A DNA stretch of 64,000 nt from Elusimicrobiota bacterium. GTDB taxonomy: Bacteria > Elusimicrobiota > Elusimicrobia > UBA1565 > UBA9628. The stretch covers positions 2,125,047-2,189,046 of the forward strand of contig CP096137.1 in the NCBI GenBank assembly GCA_023213235.1. The letters run 5' to 3'. Each line of letters opens with the position of its first letter. Positions within the stretch are counted from its first letter, which is position 1. Under the pieces are notes generated by a model. That model saw nothing but the letters and a program-made list of their open reading frames with translations, was not told the origin of the DNA and searched no databases. Below, piece after piece: positions 18,027-28,923 of the stretch. The translations under genes were made by a program, and so were the position numbers.

Positions 18027-20320
18027 ATGGCGACGAACCGGTACCGCTCGGCCGCGAAGGCGACGAAGGGAACGAAGCGCAAGGACATCCTGCCGTCCGC
18101 GATCCGGTGGGTCGCGTTCTTCCTCGGCGCCGTTTACCTGGGTTGGGCGCTCGCCTTCCCGCAGTACTCCGGCGTCATCGGCCAGGGGCTCTCCGAGATG
18201 ATGTTCAAGCGCTTCGGCGCGGCCTCGTACCTGCTCCCCGTGTTCATGTTCAACGGCCTGCTGCAGCACGTGCTGCGCGGCAAGTCGTCGGGCTGGATGG
18301 TCACCTCGATCGCGTCGTTCTGCGGCCTGCTCGCGGGCACGTCGCTCGCCGCGCAGATCGGCGGCTGGATGGGGATCGACGCGACGCTCGCGGGCGGCAC
18401 GTGGGGCGCCACGCTCAACGGCTGGCTCGCGGGCGGCATGGGCGGAGCCGGCGCGTTCCTGATGGGGCTCGGCGGATTCCTGTTCGCGCTCCAGGTCTGC
18501 TTCGAGATCCGCTGGGCGGCCGTCGTCCAGGTCATGGCCAAATTGCTCGCCGAGGACTACGCGGAGTGGACCAAGGCACGACAAGAGATGAAGGCGCTCA
18601 AGTCGAAGGCGCCCTCGCAGGACGAGGCCGCGTCGAAGAAGGCCAAGGACGTCAAGGCCGCCGAGCTGCCGAAGACCAAGCCCGCGCCCGAGTCGATCCC
18701 GCTGCCGTCGAAGCCGGTCGACGTGCGCGAGGTCAAGCCCTCCAACGGCGCGGCGCCGAAGCTCGTCGAGGACCGCTCCAAGCCGAAGCCCGTCGAGGGC
18801 GAGCGCCTGGCGCCCGCCGCGCCGGCCGCGGCGTACAAGGACTACAAGCTCCCGTCGCTCGAGCTGCTCTCGCTGCCGTCGGACGCGCGCAAGCGCGGCA
18901 AGCCGACCGAGGAGGAGATCGCCGCCGCGGTCGCCGACCTCGAGCGCACGCTCAAGAGCTTCGAGATCGACGCGCGCGTCACCGGCTACTCGCCGGGCCC
19001 CGTCATCACGCGCTACGAGGTCTCGCCCGCGCCCGGCGTGAAGGTGTCCTCGATCGTCGCGCTCGAGAACGACATCGCGCTCGCGATGCGCGCCAAGGGC
19101 ATCCGCATCATCGCGCCGATCCCGGGCAAGGCCGCCGTGGGAATCGAGATCCCCAATCCCAGACAGGCCGCCGTCGTCCTGCGCGAGATTCTTCAATCAG
19201 AGGCGGTCCCCGCGAACGCTCCCTTGCTGTCGTTCGGCCTCGGCCTCTCGGCGTCCGGCGAGCCGGTCGCCGCGGACATCGCGAAGATGCCGCACGTGCT
19301 CGTCGCCGGCGCCACGGGCTCGGGCAAGTCGGTGCTGATCCACTCGATGGTCATGTCGATCCTCTTCCGGGCGCGGCCCGACGAGGTCAAGTTCGTCATG
19401 ATCGATCCCAAGCGCACCGAGCTCACGTTCTACGAAGGCATCCCGCACCTCTTCGACCCCATGGTCGAGCCGGCGCGCGTGTCCGTCATCACGAGCCCGA
19501 AGGACGCGGCGAAGGCTCTGAAAGCGCTGGTGTCCCTCATGGAGAAGCGCTACGAGAAGCTCCAGCTTCACGGCGTGCGCAACATCGAGGGCTTCAACGC
19601 GGTGGCCGACAAGAAGGGCCTGCCGCGCGAGTTCTACGTCGTCGTCGTCATCGACGAGCTCGCCGACCTCATGCTCATCGCCGGCGACATCGTCGAGGAC
19701 GCGATCCAGCGCCTGACCCAGATGGCGCGCGCGGTCGGCATCCACCTCGTGCTCGCCACGCAGCGCCCGTCGGTCGACGTGATCACGGGCGTCATCAAGG
19801 CCAACCTGCCGAGCCGCATCGCGCTGCAGGTGATCTCGAAGATCGACTCGAAGGTCATCCTGGACGGCTCCGGCGCGGAGAGCCTCCAGGGCCGCGGGGA
19901 TCTTTTGTATCTCTCGTCGGGCGCGCAGAAGCCGGAGCGCTGCCAGGGAGCGTTCGTGTCCGAGGACGAGACGCGGGCGGTCGTCGAGTACCTGAAGACG
20001 CAGGGCAAGGCCGACTACCCGATGCTCGAGACGATGGCGGCGAAGGGGGAGCGGCGGCGGATCTCTCCCAGTTCGGGGTGGAGCCGCTGGAGTTCAGCCA
20101 GGCGCTCAAGCTCGTGCTCGAGCGGCGGCGCGTGTCGCAGGACCTGCTGAAGAGCCAGTTCGGGTCCTCCGCGCGGGCGACGAACATCCTGTCGGCCTTG
20201 GAAGTGAAGGAATTCATTCACAAGCCCGAAGGCACGAATCGCTGGGAAATTCGCTTCGATACGATCGAGGAGTACATGCGGACGCATTTCCCGCAGGTGC
20301 CCGTGGACAGAAAGGATTAA
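18027..20320 (+). CDS. ftsK: DNA translocase FtsK (one frameshift)
   Basis: Membrane-anchored hexameric motor that pumps DNA toward dif during division. The order is: four N-terminal membrane segments (about 25-175), a Lys/Pro-rich linker, the alpha/beta motor domain with Walker A AGATGSGKSVL and Walker B VVVVIDELADLM, the ATQRPSVDVITG motif, and a C-terminal winged-helix gamma domain (LVLERRRVSQDLLKSQF, ATNILSALE). The frame breaks at the GGGGG run near 20045; one more G joins METMAAKG to GAAADLSQFGVEP. The corrected length of 764 residues is typical. lolA follows ten bases later. Confidence 0.96.
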
Positions 20321-20330
20321 CGGCAACGGA

Positions 20331-21095
20331 ATGAGAATACATCTGGGAATCGGGCTTCTGCTTCTGACGACCCCGTGCTTCTCGAAGCCGGGGAAGGCGC
20401 CGAAAAATGCCGCGAGCACGGTGGCGGCGTCTACCGCCGCGGCGGGCACGGAGTTGAGCGCGCTTGCCCCTTCGACCGCCCCGCTGACGCTGGAATACAT
20501 CTCCCAGCGCTTCGCCGAAACAGATGGGAAGATCAATACGATCAAGACTTCCTTCCGGCAATTCGTTCGTCTTGACGGGTCCGATACCGTCCAGACCGTC
20601 GAAGGCGACGTCTTGTTCAAGAAACCCGATCTGATCCGCCTGACGCACAAGATACCCGAGCCGCAGACCGTCGTCTCCGACGGGACGTATCTCTGGGTGC
20701 ACCGCAACTCGACCAACCAGGTGATCCAGACCAAGCTCGAGGCGTGGCGCAAGTCCGAGCCGCTGGCGCAGGGGGTGCTCGACTTCGGGGCGTCGGCCGA
20801 CCTGCTGCAGCGCTACAACACGGTGATCTCGACCGTCTCGGCCCCGGGGCCCGACGGACACCGCACATTCGAGCTCAAGCTCACGCCGAAGGCCAAGACC
20901 GCCGACGAGTTCGTCCTCACGCTGAAGTCGGACACGAAGACCTTCTTCCCGCGCGAGGCGGCGCTCAGGGTGGGGCGCGCCTCGATCCGCTCGCTGTTCG
21001 AGAACGTGCGGCTCAACCCCGAGCTGCCGCCCGAGACGTTCAAGTTCACGCCGCCGTCCGACGCCGACCTCTTCAAATCTCCGGAGCCGAAATAA
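20331..21095 (+). CDS. lolA: LolA-like outer-membrane lipoprotein carrier
   Basis: Periplasmic chaperone that carries lipoproteins from LolCDE to the outer membrane. The 254-residue protein has an N-terminal signal peptide (LGIGLLLLTTPCFS), an alanine-rich spacer, then the LolA fold: KINTIKTSFRQFVRL, EGDVLFKKPDLIRLTH, VVSDGTYLWVHRNSTNQV. It lies downstream of ftsK, as lolA does in many proteobacteria. Its TAA overlaps the ATG of the next gene (TAATG). Confidence 0.85.
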   Translation: MRIHLGIGLLLLTTPCFSKPGKAPKNAASTVAASTAAAGTELSALAPSTAPLTLEYISQRFAETDGKINTIKTSFRQFVRLDGSDTVQTVEGDVLFKKPDLIRLTHKIPEPQTVVSDGTYLWVHRNSTNQVIQTKLEAWRKSEPLAQGVLDFGASADLLQRYNTVISTVSAPGPDGHRTFELKLTPKAKTADEFVLTLKSDTKTFFPREAALRVGRASIRSLFENVRLNPELPPETFKFTPPSDADLFKSPEPK

Positions 21096-21932
21096 TGAGC
21101 CTCGAGCAAGAGCCCGACCCCTTCGCCGCATCCCGACCAAGCACACGTCGTCCCTGCGCGCCGAGATCGGCCCGATCCTGCGCGCCGCCCGCCTCAAGCG
21201 GGGGCAGTCGCTCGAGGCCGTGGCCCAGCAGACGCGCATCAGCAAGCGCTTCCTGGAGGCGCTCGAGAACGACCGCTTCGAGCAGTTCCCGGCGGTCGTG
21301 TACCTGCGCGGCTTCCTGAAGGGGTACTGCGAGCACCTCGACGTGAACTTCGACGAGATATGGGCCAAGCTCAGCGAAACGCAGCCGGCCGAGGCGCCCG
21401 CGGCGGACGCCGCCCACGCGGCGGCTCCGCCCGCGGCGAAGGCGCCGGCGCCCGCCGCCGCGAAGCCGCACGCGCCCGCCCACAAGGCGCCCGCGCACCA
21501 CGCCCCCGCGGCGCACGCGCCGCAGCACGCGGCCGACGCCCACGGCGGGGCCACGGCGCCTCCGGCGCCACCCCCGCGATCGCGCTGGCCGTGATCCTCG
21601 GCCTCGGCCTGGCGGTGTGGCTGTTCAAGGACCAGGGCCCCTCGACGGCGCCCGCGCCCGACCAGCCCGCCGCGCTGCAGCCCGTCGCTCGCGCCGTCGA
21701 GCCCAAGCTCGTCATCAAGCTCAAGGACGACGCCTGGATCCGCGTCTCCGTCGACGGCCAGGTCGTCTACGAGGGCCGCGCGCCGCGCGACACCGCGCAG
21801 GAGTGGAAGCCGACGAAGTTCGTCGACATCCGCACGACCGAGCCGGCCGCGCTCGAGCTGAACCTCAACGGCCAGCCCGCCGCGCTCGGCGCCCCCGGCG
21901 CCGACGGCCAGTACCGCGTCGAGATCCCGTAG
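21095..21932 (+). CDS. RodZ-like HTH membrane protein with DUF4115 (two frameshifts)
   Basis: A cytoplasmic HTH_25 domain (LRAARLKRGQSLEAVAQQTRI, LEALENDRFEQFP, YLRGFLKGYCEHL) is followed by a long Ala/Pro/His linker, one membrane segment (AIALAVILGLGLAVWLF) and a periplasmic DUF4115 domain (LVIKLKDDAWIRVSVDGQVVY). This is the layout of RodZ, which links MreB to the cell-wall elongation machinery. Two frame breaks are present: one base near 21130 between FAA and IPTKHTSSLRAE, and one C in the CCCCC run near 21577. The corrected length is about 279 residues. The start overlaps lolA (TAATG) and pgsA follows four bases downstream. Confidence 0.82.
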
Positions 21933-21936
21933 CGAG

Positions 21937-22503
21937 ATGAACCTTCCGAACCGCCTGACGATGCTGCGCATCGTCCTGGCGGCCGCCGTATTCGCCTGCC
22001 TCATGGCCGAGGAGCCGGGCTGGCATCTCGGCGCGCTGATCATGTTCCTCGCGGCGATCGTCACGGACTGGCTCGACGGGCGGCTGGCGCGCCGCATGAA
22101 GACGGTCAGCCCCTTCGGCAAGATCGCCGACCCGATCGCCGACAAGATCCTGGTCCTCGGGACCTTGATCGCGCTGATCCGCCTCAAGGACCTCGCCGTG
22201 CCGCTGTGGGCGGTGTTTCTGATCGTCATGCGCGAGCTCATCATCGGCGGCGTGCGCGTCATCGCCGGCGCCCAGGGCAAGGTGCTCGCCGCCGACCGCT
22301 TCGGCAAGATCAAGACGGCCGTCCAGCTCGTCGCCATCGCGGGCATGATCCTCGTCGTCGTGCTCGCCGACCGCGGGGCCGCGGCGCCCTGGATGATCGG
22401 CTCGGTGTACTGGCTGACGGTGCTGTGCGCGGCGCTCGCGCTGTCGAGCCTGTGGTCCTACCTGCTGCAGTACCGCGCGATGCTCGAGAAGTCCTGGAGC
22501 TGA
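21937..22503 (+). CDS. pgsA: CDP-diacylglycerol-glycerol-3-phosphate 3-phosphatidyltransferase
   Basis: Integral membrane enzyme that makes phosphatidylglycerophosphate, the precursor of phosphatidylglycerol. The CDP-alcohol phosphotransferase motif is complete: DG-x2-AR-x8-G-x3-D-x3-D in DGRLARRMKTVSPFGKIADP and the following IAD. Several hydrophobic helices surround it and the N-terminus MNLPNRLTMLRI is typical. It is 188 residues and intact. Its stop overlaps the ATG of pgpA (TGATG), so consecutive steps of the pathway are encoded together. Confidence 0.95.
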   Translation: MNLPNRLTMLRIVLAAAVFACLMAEEPGWHLGALIMFLAAIVTDWLDGRLARRMKTVSPFGKIADPIADKILVLGTLIALIRLKDLAVPLWAVFLIVMRELIIGGVRVIAGAQGKVLAADRFGKIKTAVQLVAIAGMILVVVLADRGAAAPWMIGSVYWLTVLCAALALSSLWSYLLQYRAMLEKSWS

Positions 22504-22974
22504 TGGTCGACCGGCTCTGCACGTGGTTGGCCACCGGGTGCGGGATAAGCTATATTGCCCCGACGGGACGCGGCCGGAAGTGGACCGGCGCGGGCTTCCT
22601 CGGGACGGTCGAGGGCGCCCTGCTCTGGCCCCTGCTTCCGGCGGCCCCCGGGCCGTACGCCGCCGTCGTCGCGGCCGCGGTCGCCGCGTCGTGCTGGATC
22701 TGCGGGAGGGCCGAGCGGACGTTGGGCGGCCACGACGATTCCCGCATCGTGCTGGACGAGGTCGTGGGGTTCTGGGTCGCCGCCGCCTTTCTGCCCCGGA
22801 CGTGGACGGCGGGCCTGGCCGCCTTCGTGCTGTTCCGCTTCTTCGACGCCGTGAAGCTGTGGCCGTACAACCGGCTCGAGCGCCTGCCGGGGGGCCGGGG
22901 TCGTGATGGACGACGTCGGCGCCGGGATCGTGACGAACGTGCTCGTCGGACTGGCTCTAGGGAGATCGAACTGA
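22503..22974 (+). CDS. pgpA: phosphatidylglycerophosphatase A (one frameshift)
   Basis: Dephosphorylates phosphatidylglycerophosphate to phosphatidylglycerol, the step after PgsA. The PgpA pattern is visible: WLATGCGISYIAPTGRGRKWTGAGFLGT, DDSRIVLDEVVGFWVAA, FRFFDAVKLWP and LERLPGG. The expected PGG-x-G-x-x-x-DD ending is out of frame. Reading the six-G run near 22890-22895 as eight Gs gives LPGGAGVVMDDVGAGIVTN and a normal C-terminus, ending in TGA at 22974 (157 residues). The stop overlaps a CTG that looks like the start of the next gene. Confidence 0.9.
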
Positions 22975-24179
22975 AGATCGCGACGCTCGCCGTCCTCGCC
23001 GTCCTGCTCGCGGCCGCCGTCCCGGCCGCCGCCCAGCAGACGCCGTGGCAGATCGCCACGGCGACGGCGCCCGCTCCGGGGCCCGCCCTTCCCGCCGCGC
23101 CCGCCGCCTCGCTCGGGGCCCCGTTGACGGTCTCCGGCGGCCCCTGGGTGCCCGCCGAGGTCTTGTTCTTCTCTCAGGGCCGCGTCGTGGCCGATTACGC
23201 CTGGCGCGACAGCGTCAGGGCCCGCCGCGGTTCCCTTTATACCGCCGCCGACCTGCAGAGCGACGTGCAGGACCTGATGACGCTCGGCCGCTTCACGGCG
23301 CTGACGCCCAACATCTACGCGATCCCCGGGACCTCGGTCCCCTCGGAGTTCGCCGCCGTCTCCGTGTCGACGAACCAGGTGCGGGTGGTCTTCGACGTCA
23401 CCGAGAAGGTCGTCGAGGCTCCGAAGGTGCAGATCGTCACGCCGCCGACCGCGGTCGGCGGCGTCCTGCTCACGCCGACCGCCTGGCGCGGCGCCGGCCG
23501 CTTCAACAACCCGGGCATGGCGCTCGACATCAACGCCGCGTACTTCATCGGCCGCCTGTACGGAAAGACCTCCTACCCCGACGCGCCGCGCAAGACCAAC
23601 TACATCGACCGCATCGGCCTCTGGACGCTGACCGCCGACGGCAAGATGCAGATCCAATCGGAGACGAACGTGCGCCCCGCCGTCGCCGTCGGCGGCCAGG
23701 CGATGCTCGTCTTCCGCGACTCGCCGCAGCCGACGGTCACCACGCCCGGCGTCTCGGTGAAGATCGACGCGAAGACGACGAAGATCCTGACCGACGGCTA
23801 CTTCGTCGCGTCGAAGAAGTTCGGGCCCATGCGCACCAGCGTCGGCGTCATGCAGGGCACGATCGGCAACCTCGCCGCCAACATGTCCGAATTCCTGACC
23901 CCCGAGGCGCTCAAGTTCTACGCCCGCGACAACACGGGCACCCAGGTGGTCTCGCGCACCGTTCCGTTCGTCAGCACGTTCTACCTGCTCAAGCCCGACT
24001 ACCCGATCGGCGTCGAGGTCATGAAGTTCAACGGCGCGGCGCGCAAGCCGCTGCTGATCAACTTCAAGATCGGCCGCTTCCTGAAGATGAACTTCGACCT
24101 CGCTCTGCTCAAGTACCAGGGCGGCTACGACCTGCTCGGCTTCTTCCAGTTCAGATATAACCACTTCCCCAAGAAGTAG
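22971..24179 (+). CDS. secreted protein with a POTRA-like domain, probably outer-membrane
   Basis: 402 residues beginning with a signal peptide (KIATLAVLAVLLAAAVPAAAQ). An Ala/Pro linker is followed by a POTRA-like unit (YTAADLQSDVQDLMTLGRFTALTPN, VRVVFDVTEKVVEAP) and about 250 residues of alternating beta-strand character with a strongly amphipathic C-terminus ending NHFPKK. The layout recalls short Omp85-like proteins but the barrel cannot be confirmed. The only start giving a complete signal peptide is CTG at 22971. It overlaps the pgpA TGA and sits seven bases after AGGGAG. A misread ATG is also possible. Confidence 0.6.
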   Translation: MKIATLAVLAVLLAAAVPAAAQQTPWQIATATAPAPGPALPAAPAASLGAPLTVSGGPWVPAEVLFFSQGRVVADYAWRDSVRARRGSLYTAADLQSDVQDLMTLGRFTALTPNIYAIPGTSVPSEFAAVSVSTNQVRVVFDVTEKVVEAPKVQIVTPPTAVGGVLLTPTAWRGAGRFNNPGMALDINAAYFIGRLYGKTSYPDAPRKTNYIDRIGLWTLTADGKMQIQSETNVRPAVAVGGQAMLVFRDSPQPTVTTPGVSVKIDAKTTKILTDGYFVASKKFGPMRTSVGVMQGTIGNLAANMSEFLTPEALKFYARDNTGTQVVSRTVPFVSTFYLLKPDYPIGVEVMKFNGAARKPLLINFKIGRFLKMNFDLALLKYQGGYDLLGFFQFRYNHFPKK

Positions 24180-24185
24180 TCCCGC

Positions 24186-24754
24186 ATGAGCTTCGACGCG
24201 CTCAAGACCCGCCTGCCGGTCCGCCCGTCCATCCCGCCGCCCGCCGGGACCGTCGAGACGTCGGTGACCGTCATCCTCGCGCCCGGCGCGAACGGGCCGG
24301 ACGTCCTGTTCATCCGGCGCGCGGAACGCGAGGGGGACCCGTGGTCGGGGCACATCGGCCTGCCCGGCGGCCGCCGCGAGCCCGGCGACGCGTCGCTGCT
24401 CGAGACGGCCCTGCGAGAGACGCGCGAGGAGATCGGCGTCGACCTCCCGCGCGCCGCCCTGCTCGGGAGCCTCGACGACCTCAACCCGAGCCTTCCGACC
24501 AAGCCCGCCCTGCTGATCCGCCCGTTCGTGTTCGGCCTCGAGTCCAAGCCGGCCGCCCAGGCCAGCGCGGAGGTCGTCGAGTCCTATTGGGTCCCGCTCT
24601 CCTCGCTGGCGCCGTGCGAGGGGACGCGACGGTTTCGATCAAGGGCCAGCGCATCTCGGTTCCCTGCTTCCGCGTCGCCGGCCTGCCGCCGGGCCTCGTC
24701 GTCTGGGGCCTGACCTACCGGATCCTGCGCGGGCTGCTGCCGCTGCTCGGCTGA
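24186..24754 (+). CDS. NUDIX hydrolase, CoA-pyrophosphatase-like (one frameshift)
   Basis: Hydrolyses a nucleoside diphosphate-linked substrate. The NUDIX box is complete (GLPGGRREPGDASLLETALRE and TREEIGVDL), preceded by an IRRAEREGDPWSGHIGLP stretch like that of CoA pyrophosphatases (NudL group). One G is missing in the GGGG run near 24620; adding it joins APCEG to DATVSIKGQRISVP and gives 189 residues. It is the last plus-strand gene of the ftsK cluster. Its 3' end overlaps the convergent DUF2723 gene by 40 bases. The substrate is inferred from the family only. Confidence 0.85.
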
Positions 24755-26903
24755 CGGCGCAGGGACTCGAGCGCGCGCCGCGCGGCCTCGTGCCCCGGGT
24801 CGAGCCGCAGCGCCGCTTCCAGGTCCGCCGCCGCCGCCGCGCGGTCCGTCCCCCAGGCCAGCACCGCCAGCCCGTAGTGCGCCTGGGCGAGAGGCCGCAG
24901 GGCGAGCGAGCGGCGGTAGGCCGCCTCGGCTCCCGCGCGGTCGCCGAGGCGCTCGAGCACGACGCCGCGCCCGGCGGAGGCCTCGGCCGCCTGGGAGCGC
25001 ACGGCCTCGACGAGCGCCGGGGCCGAGCGCCAGCGCGCCGCGAGTTCGAGCTTGGCGGCGAAGAGGCGCTCGGCGGCCGCGTAGGCGGCGTCGGACTCCC
25101 CGTTGCGGCCCGAGGCCGCCTCCACGTAGCCGAGGAAGGCCGCGGGCTCGGGGAAGTCGGGAGACGCCGCGGCCGCCGCGCGCGCCGCGTCGCGGGCCTC
25201 GGCGAGGCGCCCGGCGCGCGCCGCGGCGTCGGCCGCGCGGTGGAAGGCCGCGGCCTCGCCCTCGATCAAGTCGCGGTGGAAGAAGTCGGCGGCGGCGTCC
25301 GTGCGGCGCGGCCCGCGGCGCACGAGGAAGTCGGGGGAGGGGGACGCGAACCGGAACGCGGCCCCGGCCGGGGGCTCCGCGTCGTGCGTGGCCAGCACGG
25401 GGCGCCCGCCGGCGCCGAGGGCCGTCCAGCCCGCGGGCTCCGCGAGCCGCGCGACGAGCAGGTCCGGGTCGCGGCGCCGCCAGCCCGCGCGGTACCACGG
25501 CGAGCCCGCGAGCCCCTGCGCCACGACGCGGACGTCGGGGCGGAAGCCCGCCGCCTCGGTCTCGTGCCACAGCGCGTAGAGCTGGACGTCCTTGCGCGCG
25601 ACGAGCGCGGCGCCGGGAGGAACGGCCCGCAGGGCGTTGCGCGCGAAATCGCGGGCGGCGAAGTCGCCGCGCCGCTGCAGGCGGTCCGGCACGTTCCGGG
25701 CCAGCGGCCAGAGGAACGCGCACGCGAGCGCGGCGGCGGGCTTCCACGCGGGGCCTTCGGCGTTCTTCAGGAGCGCCGCGCCGCCCGCGAGCCAGAACAG
25801 CAGCACGGCGTCCGACAGCAGGTAGTGCGGCTCGACGATCGCCGCCGCGTGGGCGTTCGGCGGCATGTTGGCGATGAACAGGAACACGGGCCCCGCCCAC
25901 CACCAGGCGGCGAAGCGCCCGTAGAAGGCCCTCCGGTCCGAGCGGAACTCCGCCGCCGCGCCGAGCACGGCGAGCGCCGCCAGGGGGCCCAACGCGTCCC
26001 ACAGGTGCGCGCCCCACAGGCGCAGGTTGTCGGCGAACAGCTCGCCCGTCGCGTAGCCGCGCGAGACGAGGTCGAGCGTGCCGCCGTAGCGCGTGCGCAG
26101 GATCGAGTCGAGGAAATTGGAAAGCTCCGCGGGGCGGTTCCAGTCGAGCCAGGGCCCCGTCGCCGAGCGCACGGGCAGGTAGAGGTACACCGAGAGCCCG
26201 GCCAGGCCCGCGGCGAGCGCGACCCCCGCGCGCCGCGCGCCGCCCTCGCCGCGCGATCGCAGGAAGAAGGTGAACAGGATCAGCGCCGCCGCCGGCCAGT
26301 TCGAGCCGCTCAGAGCCGCGGCGGCCGGCGCGCCGAGCGCGGCCGCGGCGAGCCACCAGGCGTCCTCGCCCCGCGCCGCGGGCCGGCGCGACAGCGCCAG
26401 CCACAGCAGGCCCGGCGCGAGCAGGATCAGGTCGAGGCGGTTGCCGAGCAGGACGCCGCACAGGAAGCAGAAGAAGGGCCACAGACGAGGCTCCTCGGCC
26501 GCGCGCTCGGCGGCGGCGATCACCGCGACGGCGGAGAGAACCCACAGCGAGTACATCTCGGAGACCTGCGACACCGCCCAGAACACCGGGTTGAGCGCGA
26601 GCGCGGCGGCCGCGACGGCGCCGGGCAGCGCGCCGAAGCGCCGGCGCGCGACGGCGAAGAGCAGGGCGCAGGCCGCGGCGCCCGCGGCCGCGGACAGAAC
26701 GTTCAATCGGTAGGCGGGATCGCCGAGGGTACCAGCCAGGCCAGCCGGCCGAGCAGGACGTACAGCGGGTAGCTCGTCGGGTGCGCCACGCCGAGCGTCG
26801 CGGCGGCGACCGTCATCTCGCCGGAGTCGCGCCACGGCGCCAACGCGGGCGGAAGCCGCGAGAGATACAGGAGAAAGACGCCGAGAAAGACCGCCGGGCT
26901 CAT
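24715..26903 (-). CDS. DUF2723 polytopic membrane protein with C-terminal TPR repeats (copy 1; one frameshift)
   Basis: The N-terminal half has the DUF2723 signature: RDSGEMTVAAATLGVAHPTSYPLYVLLGRLAWL, then AYRLNVLSAAAGA, with about ten membrane helices. This family is related to protein O-mannosyl/glycosyl transferases of the GT-C type. The C-terminal 180 residues are tetratricopeptide-like (EAEAAYRRSLALRPLAQAHYGLA type). One base is missing near 26728, where LAWLVP must join LGDPAYRLN; the corrected length is 729 residues. The ATG overlaps the stop of the upstream paralogue (ATGA). It is the last gene of the long minus-strand Bat operon. Confidence 0.8.
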
Positions 26904-28923
26904 TTCGCCGATCGCTTCCGGGCCTCGGCGGCGAAGCCGGGCGCGCGCGGATCGCCGAGCGCGGCCGCCGAGTCGAAGGCGTCGGCGGCGTCCGCCCAGC
27001 GCGAGCGGGCCCACAGGAGGGCTCCGAGCGAGGACCACGCGGGGGCCCAGCGCGGCTCGCGGCGCGCCGCGGCGCGGAAGGCCTCCTCGGCCTCCTTGAA
27101 GCGGCCGGCCTTCTCCAAGGTCACGCCGAGGTTCACCAGAGGCTCGGCTTTCGCGGGCTCGAGCGCGGCGCCCTCGCGGTAGACGGCCTCGGCGGCGGCG
27201 TAGTCCTTGCGCGCGACCGCCTCGTAGCCCGCGACGCCGAGCGCGAAGGCCGCCGCCGGGACCGTCCACGCCGCGTCGGGCGCGGCCTCGGCCGCGGCGC
27301 CGAGCCAGGAGGCTCCCGCCGCCGCGTCGCCGCGCGAGAGCGCGGCGACGCCGCGCTGGTACGGGATGAACGCCGCGAGCGCGCGGTCGCGGTGGCGCAG
27401 CGCCTCGCCGGCGCGAGAACGCCGCACGGCGGTGACCTCGTCGAGCGCGGCGCGATGGTCGAAGCCCTTCGCGCCGGCGAACGCCGGGCGGCGCAGCAGC
27501 CCGGCCGGAACGAGGACGGCCTCCGGCAGGAGCCGGTCGTTGAGCGTCGAGTACCAGAGGCGGCCGGAGCGCGCGAGCGGCCTCTCGACGTCGAGGCGCC
27601 GCGCCTCGCGCGACTCCCGCGGCAGGAGGCGGAAGTCGTCGCCGTAAAGGCCGGGGAACACGACGCCTCCGCGGTCGTGCAGCGCCACGTCGGGCCGCAG
27701 GCCCGTCGCGGCCGTCAGGAAGGACAGGGAGTAGAACGTGTCGTCGCCTCCGTCCATGACGAGCACGGCATCCTTGGGCAGGGACTTGAGGATTCCGCGT
27801 CCGTAGTCGAGCGCGAGCCAGTCGTCGCGGCGCGAGGCGGCCGCCGCGCCGGGTAGCAGCGACAGCGCCGCCAGGGCGGCGATCGCGGCGGCCGTGCGCG
27901 GGGCGCGCTCCTCTATATAGGACAAGCCGGCCCCGATGAACAGAGCCAGGCCGACGAAAGGGAGCAGGGAAAAGCGCTCCAAAGCGGCCGACGTCAGAGG
28001 GTCGAAGCCGGGGCGGCCGATCAGCAGGAACCCCTGCCCGGCGCACAGCACCCAGGCCGCGGCCGCCTTGCGCGGCAGGCGCAGGTTCCAGGCCGCCGCG
28101 CCGAGCAGGCCGACGACGAGCCCGCCGGAGCCGAAGTCCCTCACGCAGGAACGCGCGAAGCGCGCGACCTGCCCCCAGGCGCCTCCGCGCTCGGCGCTCG
28201 TCGTCAGGGAAAAGGTCCCGTAGTCCTGACGCAGCAGGAGGCGCAGCAGGCGCTCGGGCGTCCGCGCGCCGCCCATGTTCATCGGCGGTCCCGCCGTCGC
28301 GCGCAGGAGGATCGCGAAATGAAGCGCGAAGCCCGCGGCGGCGCCGAGCGCGGCCCAACCGACGGCCGCCGCCAGGCGCCGGGGCTGCGCGCGTCCCGCC
28401 GCGAGCACGAGCGCCGGCAGGACGAGAATCAAGGTCTGGTGGAGGCCGAGCCCCGCGCCGAAGACGAGGCCGAGCGCGGCGGCGGGTCCCGGGTCGAGCA
28501 GGCGCGGGCCCGCGGCGGCCGTAAGCCACAACAGGCCCGCCGCGGCCAGCGCCAGCGGCGCGAACGCCTCGGCCACGGCCGACTGCTCGCGCCACAGCGG
28601 GGTCAGGCCCAAGATCACGGCCGCGCCCACGCGCGCGGCGCGTCCGGCGCCCCAGCGCCGCAGGGCGTCGCACAGCAAAGCGAGCGCGGCGGCGCCGCAC
28701 AACGCCGAGAGCAGGTTCGCGCGGTGCGCCCAGTCGCCGAGAGGCAACGCCGTCCCGAAGGCCTTCGCCAGCACGGTCCACGTCGCGTAGCCCGGCGCGT
28801 GCGGCACGCCCCAGGTCGCGGCCGCCGCGGCGAACTCGCCCGCGTCGCCCGTCGTGACGGAGGGGCGCTCTGGTAGATGCCGAGCGCCGAGAACGCGAGG
28901 AACAGGAGGCCGGACTCAAGCAT
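26900..28923 (-). CDS. DUF2723 polytopic membrane protein with C-terminal TPR repeats (copy 2; one frameshift)
   Basis: Paralogue of the next gene downstream. The start MLESGLLFLAFSALGIYQSAP is followed, after one missing base near 28870, by TTGDAGEFAAAAATWGVPHAPGYATW, the DUF2723 acidic motif. Multiple membrane helices follow to about 380. The C-terminus holds TPR repeats (AEAVYREGAALEPAKAEPLVNLG, EAEEAFRAAARREPRWAPAWSSLG). The corrected length is 674 residues. The GT-C-like fold suggests transfer of sugars from a lipid-linked donor on the periplasmic face; the TPR part would bind a protein partner. The start overlaps the preceding VWA-like gene by eight bases. Confidence 0.8.

Noticed and set aside
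9999..20320. Programmed ribosomal frameshifting in pnp, accB and ftsK
   Set aside because: No conserved slippery heptamers with stimulators are seen, and the same type of break occurs in some 25 unrelated genes, so sequence error is far more likely.
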